A DNA stretch of 64,000 nucleotides, from the NCBI RefSeq assembly GCF_001112925.1, contig NZ_CPYD01000006.1, positions 1 through 64,000 of the forward strand, given 5' to 3'. Source of the DNA: Yersinia nurmii (GTDB lineage: Bacteria > Pseudomonadota > Gammaproteobacteria > Enterobacterales > Enterobacteriaceae). Under the pieces are notes generated by a model. It was not told the origin of the DNA. It did not search any database and saw only the letters and a program-made list of their open reading frames with translations. Made by a program: the position numbers and the translations under genes. Position 1 is the first letter of the stretch; every line of letters starts with the position of its first letter. Of the stretch, positions 37,357 through 48,060 are shown in pieces.

Positions 37357-39207
37357 TCAGCGTACATCACCGCAATTTAGGCAAAGCGCATAGCGATTCT
37401 GTGGATCGTTCAGGTTAGTAAAGAAACCCGGCTGATCTTTTACCGCCATAGCGAGCGTGGAAACTGGCGCTGGCAGCCAGGCTTGCAGCACTGAAGGCAG
37501 CATGGCGTGAACCGACGCTCCCATTTGCCCAAACAGCATATCGAGGAAGCCCGGCTGATCCACATACCAGTTCAACTGGTAGGTTTTCAGCTTAGCCAGC
37601 TCGGCGGCTTTTTTCACCGCGTCATCAAAGTCGCCCAGTTGATCTACCAAACCGTTGTTTTTGGCATCCAAACCTAACCAGACGTGCCCTTGAGCAATGG
37701 CATCAACCTGCTCAGGCGTTTTATGGCGCGAGGTAGCAACCAGATCGATAAAGTTCTTATAACCATTCTCGATGCTGATTTGCATCATCTGGGCGAATTC
37801 AGGCGGCAAATTCTTGGTGACAGCCACGTCAGCCAGCGGTGAAGTGGCTACGCCGTCGGTATGGACACCCAAGGCACCCAGAGATTCCTGATAGGTGTTG
37901 ACCACGCCGAAGATGCCGATGGAACCGGTTAGGGTGCTCGGGCTGGCGATAATGTAGTTAGCGGGAGTGGAGACCCAGTAACCGCCAGATGCAGCCATCC
38001 CGCCCATAGAAACGACAAGCGGTTTATTCGCAGCCCGTAGTGCGGCCAGTTCGGCGCGAATCAGCTCAGAGGCGCTAACGCTGCCACCTGGACTATTTAC
38101 CCGCAAGACCACCGCTTTGATTTTCGGATTCAAACGTGCTTCACGGATCTGTGCTGCTGTATTGTCACCGCCCACGCTGCCGGGCGTTTGTGGGCCGTCC
38201 ATAATCGCCCCGTTAATAAAGATAACGGCGATTTCTTCACCTTGCTGCACTTTTGGCGCCGGTTGGTAATCGTAAATACTGACGGAGTTGTAATCGTTAT
38301 TTTGTTTGTCCCAGCCGAAAGTTTTGATCAGTTCAGCTTCTACCGCCGGACGGGAGGCCAACTGATCAACCAGTTTATGTTCCAGCGCGTACTGAGCCGG
38401 ATCGCCACCAACCTGCTGCAATCCGCTGATAATACCGGCCGCACCAGGGAACAGTTGCTCTGGGGTGAGCTGGCGGTTAGCGGCAACCGCCGTCAGATAG
38501 TTATTCCACATGCCGCCGATCCAGCGGGTATCCGCTTCACGCGCAGCCGGAGACATATCATCGCGAATCATAGGTTCCACGGCGGATTTATAAGTCCCAA
38601 CGCGGAAAATATTGGTAGTGACTTTCAGTTTTTCTAGCAGGGATTTGTAGTACAGGTTGTTGCTGGCAAAGCCTTTTAAATCCACCGAGCCTTGAGGAGA
38701 TAGGTAGATTGTATTGGCGAAACTGGCCAGATAATATTGTTGCTGATTATAGCTCTCGCCTACGGCATAGATAGGTTTGCCACTGTCGCGGAATTCGCGC
38801 AGCGCTTTGCCAATATATTGCAGAGAAGGCTGGTCGGCACCGGCAAAATCAGACAGGGACAAAACGAGCCCATTGATATTGTTATCGGTTTTAGCCCGAC
38901 GAATGGTTTCCACCACGTCGAACAGCGAATTTTCCTGCAGACGGTTGCTCGATGCCCCTAACATTTCGCGGGTGAACTGCATCACTTTATTGTTCACTGC
39001 CGGCGTATCCACCACCACACCGGTCAGATTGACCAACAGAGCGCCTTTTACCGGTTCAACCGGCTTGCTTTGGACCATCAGATAAATACCGACGCCCACG
39101 ACGATGAGGAAAATCAGGAACAGATTAAGAATGAATTCCCTGACAAAATTAAGCAGACGCCAGGTCCACTTGAAAAAACCGCTAATAATTCGCCACAAAG
39201 TGCGCAT
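37357..39207 (-). CDS. sppA: Signal peptide peptidase / protease IV SppA
   Basis: 616 residues against 618 in E. coli. An inner-membrane serine protease with one N-terminal anchor (about residues 26-46) that degrades cleaved signal peptides in the periplasm. It consists of two tandem domains of one fold. The catalytic Ser407 lies in [11 protein letters not shown] of the C-terminal half and the Lys207 general base in GTYKSAVEP of the N-terminal half. GGAG seven bases before MRTLWRI supports the start. Divergent from ydjA. Confidence 0.96.
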   Translation of the reverse strand: MRTLWRIISGFFKWTWRLLNFVREFILNLFLIFLIVVGVGIYLMVQSKPVEPVKGALLVNLTGVVVDTPAVNNKVMQFTREMLGASSNRLQENSLFDVVETIRRAKTDNNINGLVLSLSDFAGADQPSLQYIGKALREFRDSGKPIYAVGESYNQQQYYLASFANTIYLSPQGSVDLKGFASNNLYYKSLLEKLKVTTNIFRVGTYKSAVEPMIRDDMSPAAREADTRWIGGMWNNYLTAVAANRQLTPEQLFPGAAGIISGLQQVGGDPAQYALEHKLVDQLASRPAVEAELIKTFGWDKQNNDYNSVSIYDYQPAPKVQQGEEIAVIFINGAIMDGPQTPGSVGGDNTAAQIREARLNPKIKAVVLRVNSPGGSVSASELIRAELAALRAANKPLVVSMGGMAASGGYWVSTPANYIIASPSTLTGSIGIFGVVNTYQESLGALGVHTDGVATSPLADVAVTKNLPPEFAQMMQISIENGYKNFIDLVATSRHKTPEQVDAIAQGHVWLGLDAKNNGLVDQLGDFDDAVKKAAELAKLKTYQLNWYVDQPGFLDMLFGQMGASVHAMLPSVLQAWLPAPVSTLAMAVKDQPGFFTNLNDPQNRYALCLNCGDVR

Positions 39208-39368
39208 GTTATCTCCAACAAATCCGAGCAAGTGGGGGTATCCTAATGACCTACAAATAAAAAGTCAGTATTAAATCATCAGACAGCTAAACGTATTGGT
39301 CAAGCTGGTAACAAATCCTCTACTTATGTTACCGTGCTGAAAATGAAAATCGTTATCAGGAGAAGAGT

Positions 39369-39920
39369 ATGGATGCGTTAGATTTGCTGCTTAACCGCCG
39401 TTCGGCCTCGCGTTTAACCACCCCTGCACCAACAGGTGAAGCGTTGGAAAACATCATACACGCCGGAATGCGCGCGCCGGATCATGGCGCACTGCAACCC
39501 TGGCGCTTTGTGCTCATTGAAGACGAAGGGTTAGGTCGTTTCAGCGAATTACTGCAAAAAGCGGTGCGCCATGATGGCTCTGACGACGCGGTATTGGAAA
39601 AGGCGAAAATGGCACCTTTCCGCGCGCCACTGATTATTACCGTGATTGCCCATGTGACGGAAAACCCGAAAGTACCAAACTGGGAGCAGGTTGTTTCCGC
39701 CGGTTGTGCGGTACAGGCAATGCAAATGGCTGCGCTGGCGCAAGGTTTTAACGGTATTTGGCGGACTGGCTCATGGACCCATCATTCGGTGGTTCGGGCC
39801 GGTTTTGCCTGCCGTGAACAGGATGAAATCGTCGGTTTTCTCTATCTTGGCACGCCGCAGTTAAAAGGTTCGAGTAAGGTGACACCGCCGGATATCAGCA
39901 CCTTCGTTAGCCATTTTTAA
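39369..39920 (+). CDS. ydjA: Nitroreductase family protein YdjA
   Basis: 183 residues, a minimal FMN-dependent nitroreductase. The N-terminal [19 protein letters not shown] and [13 protein letters not shown] motifs bind the FMN phosphate. The physiological substrate is unknown. It lies before selD on the same strand with a 197-base gap, as in E. coli. GGAG upstream of the ATG. Confidence 0.93.
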   Translation: MDALDLLLNRRSASRLTTPAPTGEALENIIHAGMRAPDHGALQPWRFVLIEDEGLGRFSELLQKAVRHDGSDDAVLEKAKMAPFRAPLIITVIAHVTENPKVPNWEQVVSAGCAVQAMQMAALAQGFNGIWRTGSWTHHSVVRAGFACREQDEIVGFLYLGTPQLKGSSKVTPPDISTFVSHF

Positions 39921-40117
39921 GCCTTTCCCAATGCAGCTTAGGCCAGAAATTGGCAGCTTAAGCTGCGTTTCCGTCTGCTTTGTGACCAAGCTAACTGCCT
40001 GAACAGCCAGCGCTACTTATCAATTCCCTCGGTAAGCGCTACCATAGGCGATACGTTCTTTGCCTATCATAATCAGTGTTAATTAATCCGATGATGGTTA
40101 ACCGAGGGAAGTGATCT

Positions 40118-41164
40118 ATGACATCGCCAGCGATACGTCTTACGCAATATAGCCACGGAGCCGGATGCGGCTGCAAAATCTCGCCGAAAGTGCTGGAAAC
40201 CATTTTGCACTCCGATCAGCAGAAATTCCTCGATCCACGGCTATTAGTGGGTAATGAAACCCGGGACGATGCGGCGGTGTACGATATTGGCAGCGGCGTC
40301 GGTATTATCAGCACCACGGATTTCTTTATGCCGATCGTGGACGATCCCTTCGATTTTGGCCGTATTGCTGCCACTAATGCGATCAGCGATATCTATGCCA
40401 TGGGGGGTAAACCTATCATGGCGATTGCGATTCTCGGCTGGCCGATCGATAAATTGGCACCGGAAGTGGCGCGTCGGGTGATTGAAGGTGGGCGACACGT
40501 TTGCGCTCAGGCGGGCATTTCGCTGGCCGGTGGGCATTCCATTGATGCGCCAGAGCCGATTTTTGGTCTGGCAGTAACCGGCGTGGTCAGTACCGAACAG
40601 GTGAAGAAAAACAGCGCCGCACAGGCGGGCTGCAAGCTGTTTCTGACCAAGCCTTTAGGGATTGGCGTGCTGACTACGGCGGAAAAGAAAAGTAAATTAC
40701 GGCCGGAGCATCAGGGCGTTGCAACTGAAACCATGTGCCAACTGAATAAATCAGGCGCTGATTTTGCTCACATTGCTGGCGTTACCGCTATGACCGACGT
40801 GACCGGTTTCGGCCTATTGGGGCATTTAAGCGAAATCTGTCAGGGGTCGGGTGTACAGGCAACGCTACATTTTTCGGCGATTCCAAAACTGCCTGCGGTG
40901 GTTGAGTATATTGAAGAAGGTTGTGTGCCGGGTGGTACGCAGCGTAACTTTGACAGCTACGGGCATCTAATCGGGGAAATGTCTGATTTACAACGAAAAC
41001 TGTTGTGCGATCCTCAAACTTCCGGCGGCCTGCTATTGGCCGTATTACCGGAGGCTGAAAATGAGGTTCAGGCCGTAGCTGAGCGCTATGGCATGATGCT
41101 CAGCCCGATAGGGGAACTGACCGCACCACGCCCCGATCGCGCTTTAATTGAGATTTGCGAATGA
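40118..41164 (+). CDS. selD: Selenide, water dikinase
   Basis: 348 residues. It makes selenophosphate from selenide and ATP for selenocysteine and selenouridine synthesis. Catalytic Cys17 and Lys20 lie in the N-terminal GAGCGCKIS motif; position 17 is encoded as Cys rather than selenocysteine. The ATP site carries DDAAVYD and the Asp-rich [17 protein letters not shown] segment. Upstream of topB with a 52-base gap, so likely co-transcribed. Confidence 0.97.
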   Translation: MTSPAIRLTQYSHGAGCGCKISPKVLETILHSDQQKFLDPRLLVGNETRDDAAVYDIGSGVGIISTTDFFMPIVDDPFDFGRIAATNAISDIYAMGGKPIMAIAILGWPIDKLAPEVARRVIEGGRHVCAQAGISLAGGHSIDAPEPIFGLAVTGVVSTEQVKKNSAAQAGCKLFLTKPLGIGVLTTAEKKSKLRPEHQGVATETMCQLNKSGADFAHIAGVTAMTDVTGFGLLGHLSEICQGSGVQATLHFSAIPKLPAVVEYIEEGCVPGGTQRNFDSYGHLIGEMSDLQRKLLCDPQTSGGLLLAVLPEAENEVQAVAERYGMMLSPIGELTAPRPDRALIEICE

Positions 41165-41216
41165 TTTTTCCATCGCGTTCAATACCGATACTACCGACGT
41201 TTCTTTAGGGCCGATA

Positions 41217-43142
41217 ATGCAACTGTTTATTGCCGAAAAACCCAGTCTGGCCCGCGCTATTGCTGATATCTTACCGAAACCCCATAAGCGGGGGGACGGC
41301 TTTATTGCCTGCGGTAATCAACACGTTGTCACTTGGTGCGTCGGGCATTTGCTCGAACAGGCGCAGCCGGATGCCTACGATAGTCGCTATGCCCGATGGT
41401 CATTGGCCGATCTGCCGATTATTCCTGAAAAGTGGCAATTGAAACCGCGACCTTCGGTAAGCAAACAGCTTAACGTTATCAAACAGTTGTTACAGCAGGC
41501 AGATGAAGTCGTCCACGCCGGTGACCCGGATCGCGAAGGGCAGCTTTTGGTCGATGAGGTGTTGGATTATCTGGGATTAGCGGCGGAAAAACGTCAGAAT
41601 GTGCGGCGCTGCCTGATAAATGACCTTAACCCGCAGGCGGTAGAGCGGGCTGTTTCTCGTCTGCGCGATAACAAAGAGTTTATTCCGCTGTGCGTTTCCG
41701 CTCTGGCGCGCTCACGGGCCGATTGGCTATACGGCATCAATATGACGCGTGCCTATACCATTCTTGGGCGTAATGCGGGTTATGATGGCGTGTTGTCCGT
41801 TGGTCGGGTACAAACCCCGGTGCTGGGGCTGGTAGTAAGGCGTGACGAAGAAATTGAAGACTTTGTGCCCAAGGATTTCTTTGAGGTTAAGGCTCATATC
41901 GTCACACCGGCCGATGAGCGCTTTGTTGCCCTGTGGCAGCCAAGCGACTCCTGCGAATCCTATCAGGATGAAGAAGGTCGCTTACTGCACCGCCCCTTAG
42001 CGGAGCACGTCGTCAACCGGATCACTGGCCAGCCAGCGCGGGTGACTTCCTATAATGATAAACGGGAATCAGAAACCGCACCTTTACCGTTCTCCCTGTC
42101 TACGCTGCAAATTGAGGCCGCCAAGCGCTTTGGCCTTAGCGCTCAACAGGTGCTGGATGTGTGTCAGCGTTTATACGAAACCCACAAACTGATTACTTAC
42201 CCTCGGTCGGATAGCCGTTATCTACCGGAAGAGCATTTTGCCGGTCGCCATTCGGTGTTGAATGCAATCAGCGTGCATTTACCTGATCTACAGTCGCCAG
42301 CGGTGATGGATAGCGACCGCCGTAATCGCTGCTGGGACGATAAGAAAGTGGACGCGCACCATGCGATTATTCCTACCGCACGTTCCAGTAAGGTTGCATT
42401 GACGCAGGATGAAGCCAAGGTCTATACCTTGGTCGCGACTCAGTATCTGATGCAATTTTGTCCCGACGCGATGTTTCGCAAATGCGTGATTGAACTGGAT
42501 ATTGCCGGAGGGAAATTTATCGCCAAAGCCCGTTTTCTGGCCGAGGCTGGCTGGCGTACGCTGCTGGGCAGCAAAGAACGAGACGAGGAAAACGAAGGTT
42601 CACCGCTACCGGTGGTCGCTCAAGGGGACGAATTGCTGTGTGAAAAGGGGGAAGTGGTAGAGCGACAAACGCAACCGCCGCGGCCTTTTACCGATGCAAG
42701 TTTATTGTCTGCCATGACGGGCATAGCGCGGTTTGTGCAGGATAAGGAACTGAAAAAAGTCCTGCGCGCGACCGATGGTTTAGGGACAGAAGCGACTCGC
42801 GCGGGCATCATTGAACTGTTATTTAAACGCACTTTCCTGTTTAAAAAAGGGCGTTACATCCATGCCAGCCCTGCGGGGAGGGCGTTGATCCATGCGTTGC
42901 CGGATATTGCCGCCCGGCCCGATATGACGGCACACTGGGAGTCGACTTTGACGCAAATCAGTGAGAAAAACTGCCGCTATCAGGATTTTATGCAACCATT
43001 AGTGGTAACGCTGCAAAATCTAATTTATCAGGCAAAGCAGAACCGGACGCCCCAGGCGTTTCGTGGTTTACCGGCTGCGCCGGCCGTTCCGGCTAAAAAA
43101 CGTAAAAAAACCAGCGTGAAGGCAAAGGAGAGTAAATCATGA
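41217..43142 (+). CDS. topB: DNA topoisomerase III
   Basis: 641 residues, slightly shorter than E. coli TopB (653). A type IA topoisomerase that decatenates DNA and acts with RecQ. It has the TOPRIM acidic triad DPDRE at 103-107 and the active-site Tyr328 in ITYPRSD, the same residue number as in E. coli. The C-terminus ends in a short Lys-rich tail ([11 protein letters not shown]) with no zinc ribbons, typical of TopB. The Met of [10 protein letters not shown] was chosen; the open frame extends upstream into selD. It overlaps the next gene by four bases (ATGA). Confidence 0.97.
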   Translation: MQLFIAEKPSLARAIADILPKPHKRGDGFIACGNQHVVTWCVGHLLEQAQPDAYDSRYARWSLADLPIIPEKWQLKPRPSVSKQLNVIKQLLQQADEVVHAGDPDREGQLLVDEVLDYLGLAAEKRQNVRRCLINDLNPQAVERAVSRLRDNKEFIPLCVSALARSRADWLYGINMTRAYTILGRNAGYDGVLSVGRVQTPVLGLVVRRDEEIEDFVPKDFFEVKAHIVTPADERFVALWQPSDSCESYQDEEGRLLHRPLAEHVVNRITGQPARVTSYNDKRESETAPLPFSLSTLQIEAAKRFGLSAQQVLDVCQRLYETHKLITYPRSDSRYLPEEHFAGRHSVLNAISVHLPDLQSPAVMDSDRRNRCWDDKKVDAHHAIIPTARSSKVALTQDEAKVYTLVATQYLMQFCPDAMFRKCVIELDIAGGKFIAKARFLAEAGWRTLLGSKERDEENEGSPLPVVAQGDELLCEKGEVVERQTQPPRPFTDASLLSAMTGIARFVQDKELKKVLRATDGLGTEATRAGIIELLFKRTFLFKKGRYIHASPAGRALIHALPDIAARPDMTAHWESTLTQISEKNCRYQDFMQPLVVTLQNLIYQAKQNRTPQAFRGLPAAPAVPAKKRKKTSVKAKESKS

Positions 43143-43441
43143 AAAAAGCCATAGTGATGGGGTGCCTCGCGTTGAGCGTTTTATTCAACAGCACGACCTG
43201 GGCAAACCGCCCGAGTGTGGGAAATAACGTGGATGTGGTGGTGCCTTTGCCTCCGGATATGTGGAATAACGCCGGTACGCGCGGAACCAATAATAATAAC
43301 TGTACCCGCTGTTGCGTTTATCAAAATCAGAATTACTCGGAAGGGGCAGTTTTGCGGGTAGAAGGCGAGGTATTACAGTGTGTGCGGGATCCCAACGTCA
43401 CTGGAACCAATCCACTGATTTGGAAACGACTTCCTCGTTAA
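43139..43441 (+). CDS. ynjH: DUF1496 family secreted protein YnjH
   Basis: 100 residues. A Sec signal peptide (to about ALA/WAN near residue 23) is followed by a short linker and the DUF1496 core with [18 protein letters not shown] and a third Cys-containing strand. Likely periplasmic with disulfides; function unknown. Its ATG overlaps the topB stop (ATGA), so translation is coupled to topB. In E. coli ynjH lies next to nudG, as here, but gdhA separates it from topB. Confidence 0.85.
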   Translation: MKKAIVMGCLALSVLFNSTTWANRPSVGNNVDVVVPLPPDMWNNAGTRGTNNNNCTRCCVYQNQNYSEGAVLRVEGEVLQCVRDPNVTGTNPLIWKRLPR

Positions 43442-43442
43442 C

Positions 43443-43841
43443 CTATTTGGTTGTCCGTTGGCTGATAAAGGCTTCCAGTAAAGGAATATCCGCCGGAGCC
43501 AACGGATAATGTCGTGCTTGCTCCGGAGTGACCCAAATTAACGCCGAATGACAATGCATCTGCGGTTCTCCGTAAAATGTCTCTACGTGCCAGGCATGTA
43601 AACAAATTCTGCGATCGGGTAAATCTCGCTGGTGGCTGGCAATGTAACCGGAAATTTTTGCGTCAATTTCCAATTCTTCTGCTAATTCACGTCGTAACGC
43701 CTGCGGCTGGCTTTCACCTGGCTCGATCTTTCCTCCGGGAAACTCCCAAAAACCGCCTTGGTCGCTGTTTTCATCTCGCTGAGCCAGCAGGATTTTGTCC
43801 TGATGCTGAATGATAGCGGCAACCACATCGATAATTTTCAT
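43443..43841 (-). CDS. nudG: Nudix CTP pyrophosphohydrolase
   Basis: 132 residues, MutT/Nudix fold. The Nudix box GGKIEPGE...RRELAEELEI spans about residues 36-58 with all metal-binding Glu residues. The E. coli homologue hydrolyses CTP, 5-methyl-dCTP and oxidised nucleotides such as 2-hydroxy-dATP. The neighbouring ynjH and xthA favour NudG over MutT. Its stop is two bases from that of the convergent ynjH, so the transcripts overlap. Confidence 0.93.
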   Translation of the reverse strand: MKIIDVVAAIIQHQDKILLAQRDENSDQGGFWEFPGGKIEPGESQPQALRRELAEELEIDAKISGYIASHQRDLPDRRICLHAWHVETFYGEPQMHCHSALIWVTPEQARHYPLAPADIPLLEAFISQRTTK

Positions 43842-43916
43842 GAATATAATCTCTCAGAGGAGCAATTCGGCGTATAAAAATTGGGACATTCCCCCGCGTC
43901 GCAACGGGGAAAATAT

Positions 43917-44723
43917 TTATAGAGAAAACTCAGACCAGATCGGGGCGTGATCGGACGGTTTTTCCATACTGCGGATCTCGTAATCAATACCGGTAGAAAT
44001 GCAGCGGTCTGCAAGTGGTTTAGTCGCTAGCACAACATCAATGCGCAGCCCGCGGTTTTCATCAAAGCCGCGAGAGCGATAATCGAACCATGAGTAACGA
44101 TCAGTACAATCAGGGTTGGCGGCGCGGAAAGTATCGACCAGTCCCCAATTCTGCAAACGGGCTAACCATTCCCGCTCTTCCGGCAAGAACGAACATTTTC
44201 CGGTGCGCAACCAGCGCTTACGGTTGTCTTCACCGATGCCGATATCTAAATCCGTTGGGCTAATATTGATATCGCCCATGATTAAAACCTGCGCCTCCGG
44301 GCTTAATTCTTTTTCCAAATAGCTTTGTAGATCCTGATAGAAACGCGCTTTAGCTGGGAATTTAGTTGGATGGTCACGGCTTTCGCCCTGTGGGAAATAA
44401 CCGTTAATGACGGTTAAAACACCCTGTGGCGTTTCCAAATCGGCCATGATAATCCGGCGCTGGGCATCATCTTCATCGGTTGGGAAACCACGACGCACTG
44501 CCAGCGGTTGCTGTTTGGTGAGCAGAGCAACGCCATAATGGCCTTTTTGGCCATGATAAAAGACGTGATAACCATGTTGGCTAACTTCTTCAAGAGGGAA
44601 CATATCATCGTGAACTTTGGTTTCTTGTAGCCCAATAACGTCCGGCTGATGTTGTTCGATGATCGCCGCTAATTGATGAGGGCGGGCACGTAGCCCATTG
44701 ATATTAAAAGAGACAAATTTCAT
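43917..44723 (-). CDS. xthA: Exonuclease III
   Basis: 268 residues, the same length as in E. coli. It is the major AP endonuclease and 3'-to-5' exonuclease of base excision repair, and removes 3'-blocking groups. It has the endonuclease/exonuclease/phosphatase fold with Glu34 in [17 protein letters not shown] containing the catalytic Asp and Asn, and the C-terminal SDHAPI catalytic His. It is on the same strand as nudG with a 75-base gap. Confidence 0.97.
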   Translation of the reverse strand: MKFVSFNINGLRARPHQLAAIIEQHQPDVIGLQETKVHDDMFPLEEVSQHGYHVFYHGQKGHYGVALLTKQQPLAVRRGFPTDEDDAQRRIIMADLETPQGVLTVINGYFPQGESRDHPTKFPAKARFYQDLQSYLEKELSPEAQVLIMGDINISPTDLDIGIGEDNRKRWLRTGKCSFLPEEREWLARLQNWGLVDTFRAANPDCTDRYSWFDYRSRGFDENRGLRIDVVLATKPLADRCISTGIDYEIRSMEKPSDHAPIWSEFSL

Positions 44724-45980
44724 AGCCAGCGTCGTTTCCTGATAAAAATGTGCGTGAATAGTAGCAGATATCCGATAAAAATGTAATGAAGTGGGGATGT
44801 CGCTGAGTCTATAGGCTGGCCCTACGCTATAAATTTACATTCGGCGATTTATACTAATGTTAGGTTATCTTATTAACAATATAGAGAAATTAATTACTAT
44901 GAGGGGGGAAGGCGAAACGAAGGACAAATTAACTTATATTATGATATCTATATTTTAAAGTAAGTTAAATATCTTGTCGTTAAATTATAAACTCAGAATT
45001 TCATTTTGCAGAGAATTTACGGCAGAGGTGAAATATAATTCCAGCATCTCACGCTTGCCGAGTGTAATGCTATTGCGTTGTCGATGAATAAATCGGGTGA
45101 AACAAATGGAAAAGCAAGATGTTAATGTTTTAATAATGATAATTATTTAATAATCACAAGGATATGAATGTGTCATTTATTATGCTGATATAGTAAAGGG
45201 AGTGGCACCATGGGTAATAAATAGGTTTGTTGTTATTTTGAAGTGTTTTCAATCTCTAATTCCAGAATTTTTATTTTAGTTAAATTTCGCTTCTTAGAAG
45301 AATTTTAAATTTAGCTGTAGTGGCTAATGCTTTAAGTGTTTTTGTGGATGAATACCATTGTAATATGAAAAATAATCAAGGCGATTCATTTAAATCGGCT
45401 TCAGTGGGATTGTTCACGTCGGTTAATTCAATATGGCTATATTTTCAGTGACGCTAGACGATAGATTAAACAATCTGAGAAAGCCAGTCTGCCAAATTGT
45501 AAAATAAATAGCCATGCTACAGGTGTGAAAATAGCTTGCATACTTGATGGTGGTTAACATTTATTTCTTAAGATTAACCCCGCTATATTTATGATGAATG
45601 ATCATATGTAAATAAATAAAATTAAAGCACGATTAATTTTCATTCATGAACGAATAAAAATTATTAGTTAATAAACATGGAATTAAGTATCGAGTTTTGT
45701 TAAAAATTATAGAACATAAACTATATATATATTTAAAACCAATTCATGCATAACTGATGAATATTATGATCTTAACCGTACTTCAAATACATAAATGTCA
45801 TTTTATTAGCCACTTGTACAATACGTGTTTACTGTTCTTGTTTTTGATTTAACCTGTTGTTTTTAGTGATTTTATTTAAATAAAATGAAGTTGAAAAAGT
45901 TAAGTTGTGGTGAAAGAAAATTTGTCCGGGGAACCGGTAGCATTTTTAATAATCAATGGTTGAATAAAGGATGGTGAACT
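44724..45980. other. AT-rich non-coding island
   Basis: 1,257 bases without any gene I can support. From 44,860 onward it is strikingly AT-rich, unlike the flanking core genes, with only tiny open frames lacking ribosome binding sites (for example 45365-45451). It presumably includes the promoter of the orphan LysR gene. This kind of sequence is typical of H-NS-silenced acquired DNA or of decayed genes. No tRNA, CRISPR or transposase remnant was recognised. Confidence 0.5.
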
Positions 45981-46841
45981 ATGTTTTTATCCAGAAAACT
46001 AGAGGCATTTATGGCGGTTGTGGAATACGGCTCTTTAAGTAAAGCGGCGCGAGTGATGAATCGCACTACGCCACCTGTAGCCAAATCAATTAAAGACTTT
46101 GAAAGTATTATAGGAAAGAAACTGTTCAAAAGAGAAAAATTTGGTATGAGCCTAACGCATGATGGAGAAGTACTTTACAATGATCTAAAGGATCTTCATC
46201 AGCAAGATAAGGAAATAACCAGTAAACATCTTACGGGGCATGTTTCTAATGCAGTGAATATTTATTACGATTGGGGGAAGGTGGATAGTTTAACAAAAAT
46301 ATGGGAGGTGGCAGAGAAGAACAATATACATGCAAGTATTATTAGATTTTGCTATGAAATGATTGATGATATTTGTGACTTTGACGGAAATAGCTTAATT
46401 ATCTCTTCTGAGAAAATTCTTTGCGATAGATTTTCTCTCATTAAAGAAACTTGTGATACAGGCTTAGGTGTTTATGCCCGAAAGGAAATTATTGGTGAAA
46501 ATTCAGATATTATCAACTTATTACGCAGCAATACCTGGCTATGTAATCCAATACTATACAAGAGCGAATTTATAAAATCGTTGGAAGAAGAGGTGAAGAA
46601 GTCTGTGAACAAAGTTAGCATCAGACAGGTAGATAATTTAAATTGTTGCCTTAGCTTTATCAATTCTGGTAATTATGTTTGTATTACTGACTCGATTATC
46701 GATAGTTTTGCTGTTTGTAATAAATTAGGTTTCGTTAACCTTAAAGATCACTTCGGCGATCATAAGTTCTACTTTTACAAGTCCAGATCGCATTCCAGTG
46801 TGCTCAATGGGTTAATAGACTTTGTAAAGGCAATAAACTGA
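45981..46841 (+). CDS. Orphan LysR-type regulator, AT-rich
   Basis: 286 residues. The N-terminal helix-turn-helix is clear (EAFMAVVEYGSLSKAARVMNRTTPPVAKSIKDFE at 8-42), with the second helix of LysR type. The effector domain is short, cysteine-containing and diverged, lacking strong similarity to well-known regulators; codon use is AT-rich (many ATA and AAA). It stands alone in an AT-rich region with no adjacent target gene. As with other lone LysR genes in AT-rich islands of enterobacteria (for example Salmonella SinR), it may control fimbrial or virulence genes elsewhere. That is inference; I cannot name it. Confidence 0.8.
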   Translation: MFLSRKLEAFMAVVEYGSLSKAARVMNRTTPPVAKSIKDFESIIGKKLFKREKFGMSLTHDGEVLYNDLKDLHQQDKEITSKHLTGHVSNAVNIYYDWGKVDSLTKIWEVAEKNNIHASIIRFCYEMIDDICDFDGNSLIISSEKILCDRFSLIKETCDTGLGVYARKEIIGENSDIINLLRSNTWLCNPILYKSEFIKSLEEEVKKSVNKVSIRQVDNLNCCLSFINSGNYVCITDSIIDSFAVCNKLGFVNLKDHFGDHKFYFYKSRSHSSVLNGLIDFVKAIN

Positions 46842-46879
46842 TAAGTATAAATTAACGCACAGAGGTAAACAGTCTGGTA

Positions 46880-46977
46880 GTTTGTCATGTTTGTTGGCAT
46901 TGATTATTTATCTATATCAGACTCAGAGAGAGAGAAATATTTATATTTCTCTTATCGTGGTTGGCATGCTGACAAAC
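46880..46977. repeat. Nested inverted repeats, 98 nt, MITE-like or structured RNA
   Basis: GTTTGTCA (46880-46887) and TGACAAAC (46970-46977) are outer 8-bp inverted repeats. Centrally, AGAGAAATAT (46931-46940) and ATATTTCTCT (46943-46952) make a 10-bp perfect hairpin with a TT loop. It lies 38 bases after the LysR stop codon. It could be the terminator region of that gene, a small non-autonomous mobile element, or a small RNA. Confidence 0.5.
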
Positions 46978-47564
46978 ATTACTTTTGAGTCAATAGGGAT
47001 GTAGCTCATCTGACGCCACTTTCGTGCTGATAAGCGACATGTATTCCATGTTGATAAAGCATCGCCATTGAATGAGTGACGGGTATTTATCGCGTTGGGT
47101 TGTTCACAATGGCACTTATCGACGGTTTAGCGATAGATCACGTTACAGAAACCAGCAAAGGAGATAGAGAGGACAAACTGGTCGCAGGGTGGCGTAAATA
47201 GGGCGTGGCTTAGCGAAACGCAACAGGGTGAAGCACATTTTTGATTTTGAACCGAAATAAAAAATCTATAGTGCGATCTCCGTTTAAATTGACGGGTATA
47301 TTACTGAGCGCATCGTGTCCAGCCTTTAAATTGGAATGCTGTTCATCTTAACTTCTTCTTGGAGGGCTAAGGTCTGCCAGATAACGAATGGTGATTTCTT
47401 GAAAGGAAGATACAAGTGGTTAGCGGAGCGTCATTTCATTCTTCAGCCTGTGGGCTGTCGCTGTGCGATGTTGTTTCGCGTTGATCGATTAAATCTTGTC
47501 GAAAGTTATTACTTTCCCCCAATCATATCTAAGGGTGGTTTCGTGATGAAGGATAATATCTTGG

Positions 47565-47605
47565 AGAGATAAGAGAGATAAGAGAGATAAGAGAGATAAG
47601 AGAGA
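47565..47605. repeat. 9-bp tandem repeat, four and a half copies, next to tRNA-Tyr
   Basis: The unit AGAGATAAG is repeated four times without change (47565-47600) plus a partial fifth. It directly abuts the CCA end of the minus-strand tRNA-Tyr gene, so it would be in the 3' trailer of the primary transcript. Perfect short tandem repeats suggest slippage and variable copy number between strains. The preceding 700 bases back to the LysR gene hold no gene I can support. Confidence 0.85.
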
Positions 47606-47690
<85 letters not shown>

Positions 47691-47816
47691 ACAGAATTCG
47701 TGGTTTTTATTTCTGGTTAAATACCTGGCCGGTATTTTTAAATGATTTTACTCTTCATCTTAATTACTGCACTTGGCTATTCAATATTCCGAACAACTTG
47801 ATAAGTCAGTTTAAAA

Positions 47817-47901
<85 letters not shown>

Positions 47902-47936
47902 ACTGGCCTAACTGCTTAGAGACGTTGTCTCGGTAA

Positions 47937-47973
47937 GCGGGGCGCATCATATCAAATGAAGCGCCACTGTAAA
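47937..47973 (-). promoter_or_regulatory. tyrT-type stringent promoter
   Basis: On the minus strand: TTTACA (-35), 16-base spacer, TATGAT (-10), followed by the GC-rich discriminator GCGCCCCGC. This is nearly identical to the E. coli tyrT promoter as I recall it, whose discriminator makes it sensitive to ppGpp and whose upstream region binds FIS. The T-rich stretch upstream (about 47980-48000) would act as an UP element. Confidence 0.88.
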
Positions 47974-48060
47974 GACTTGATTTGAAAAAAAAGATTTGTT
48001 TGCCGTTTTTTTGCTCTTGAAGGTGTTTCTTCAAACAAAAACTAACGATTTATTGTGCAG

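Noticed and set aside
40118-40180. Possible selenocysteine codon in selD
   Set aside because: Position 17 is an ordinary Cys codon (TGC), and no in-frame TGA is present.
45365-45451. 28-codon frame in the AT-rich island
   Set aside because: No Shine-Dalgarno sequence and no protein-like features.
47336-47572. 78-codon plus-strand frame before tRNA-Tyr
   Set aside because: No ribosome binding site, runs into the tandem repeat that trails the tRNA, and composition is not protein-like.
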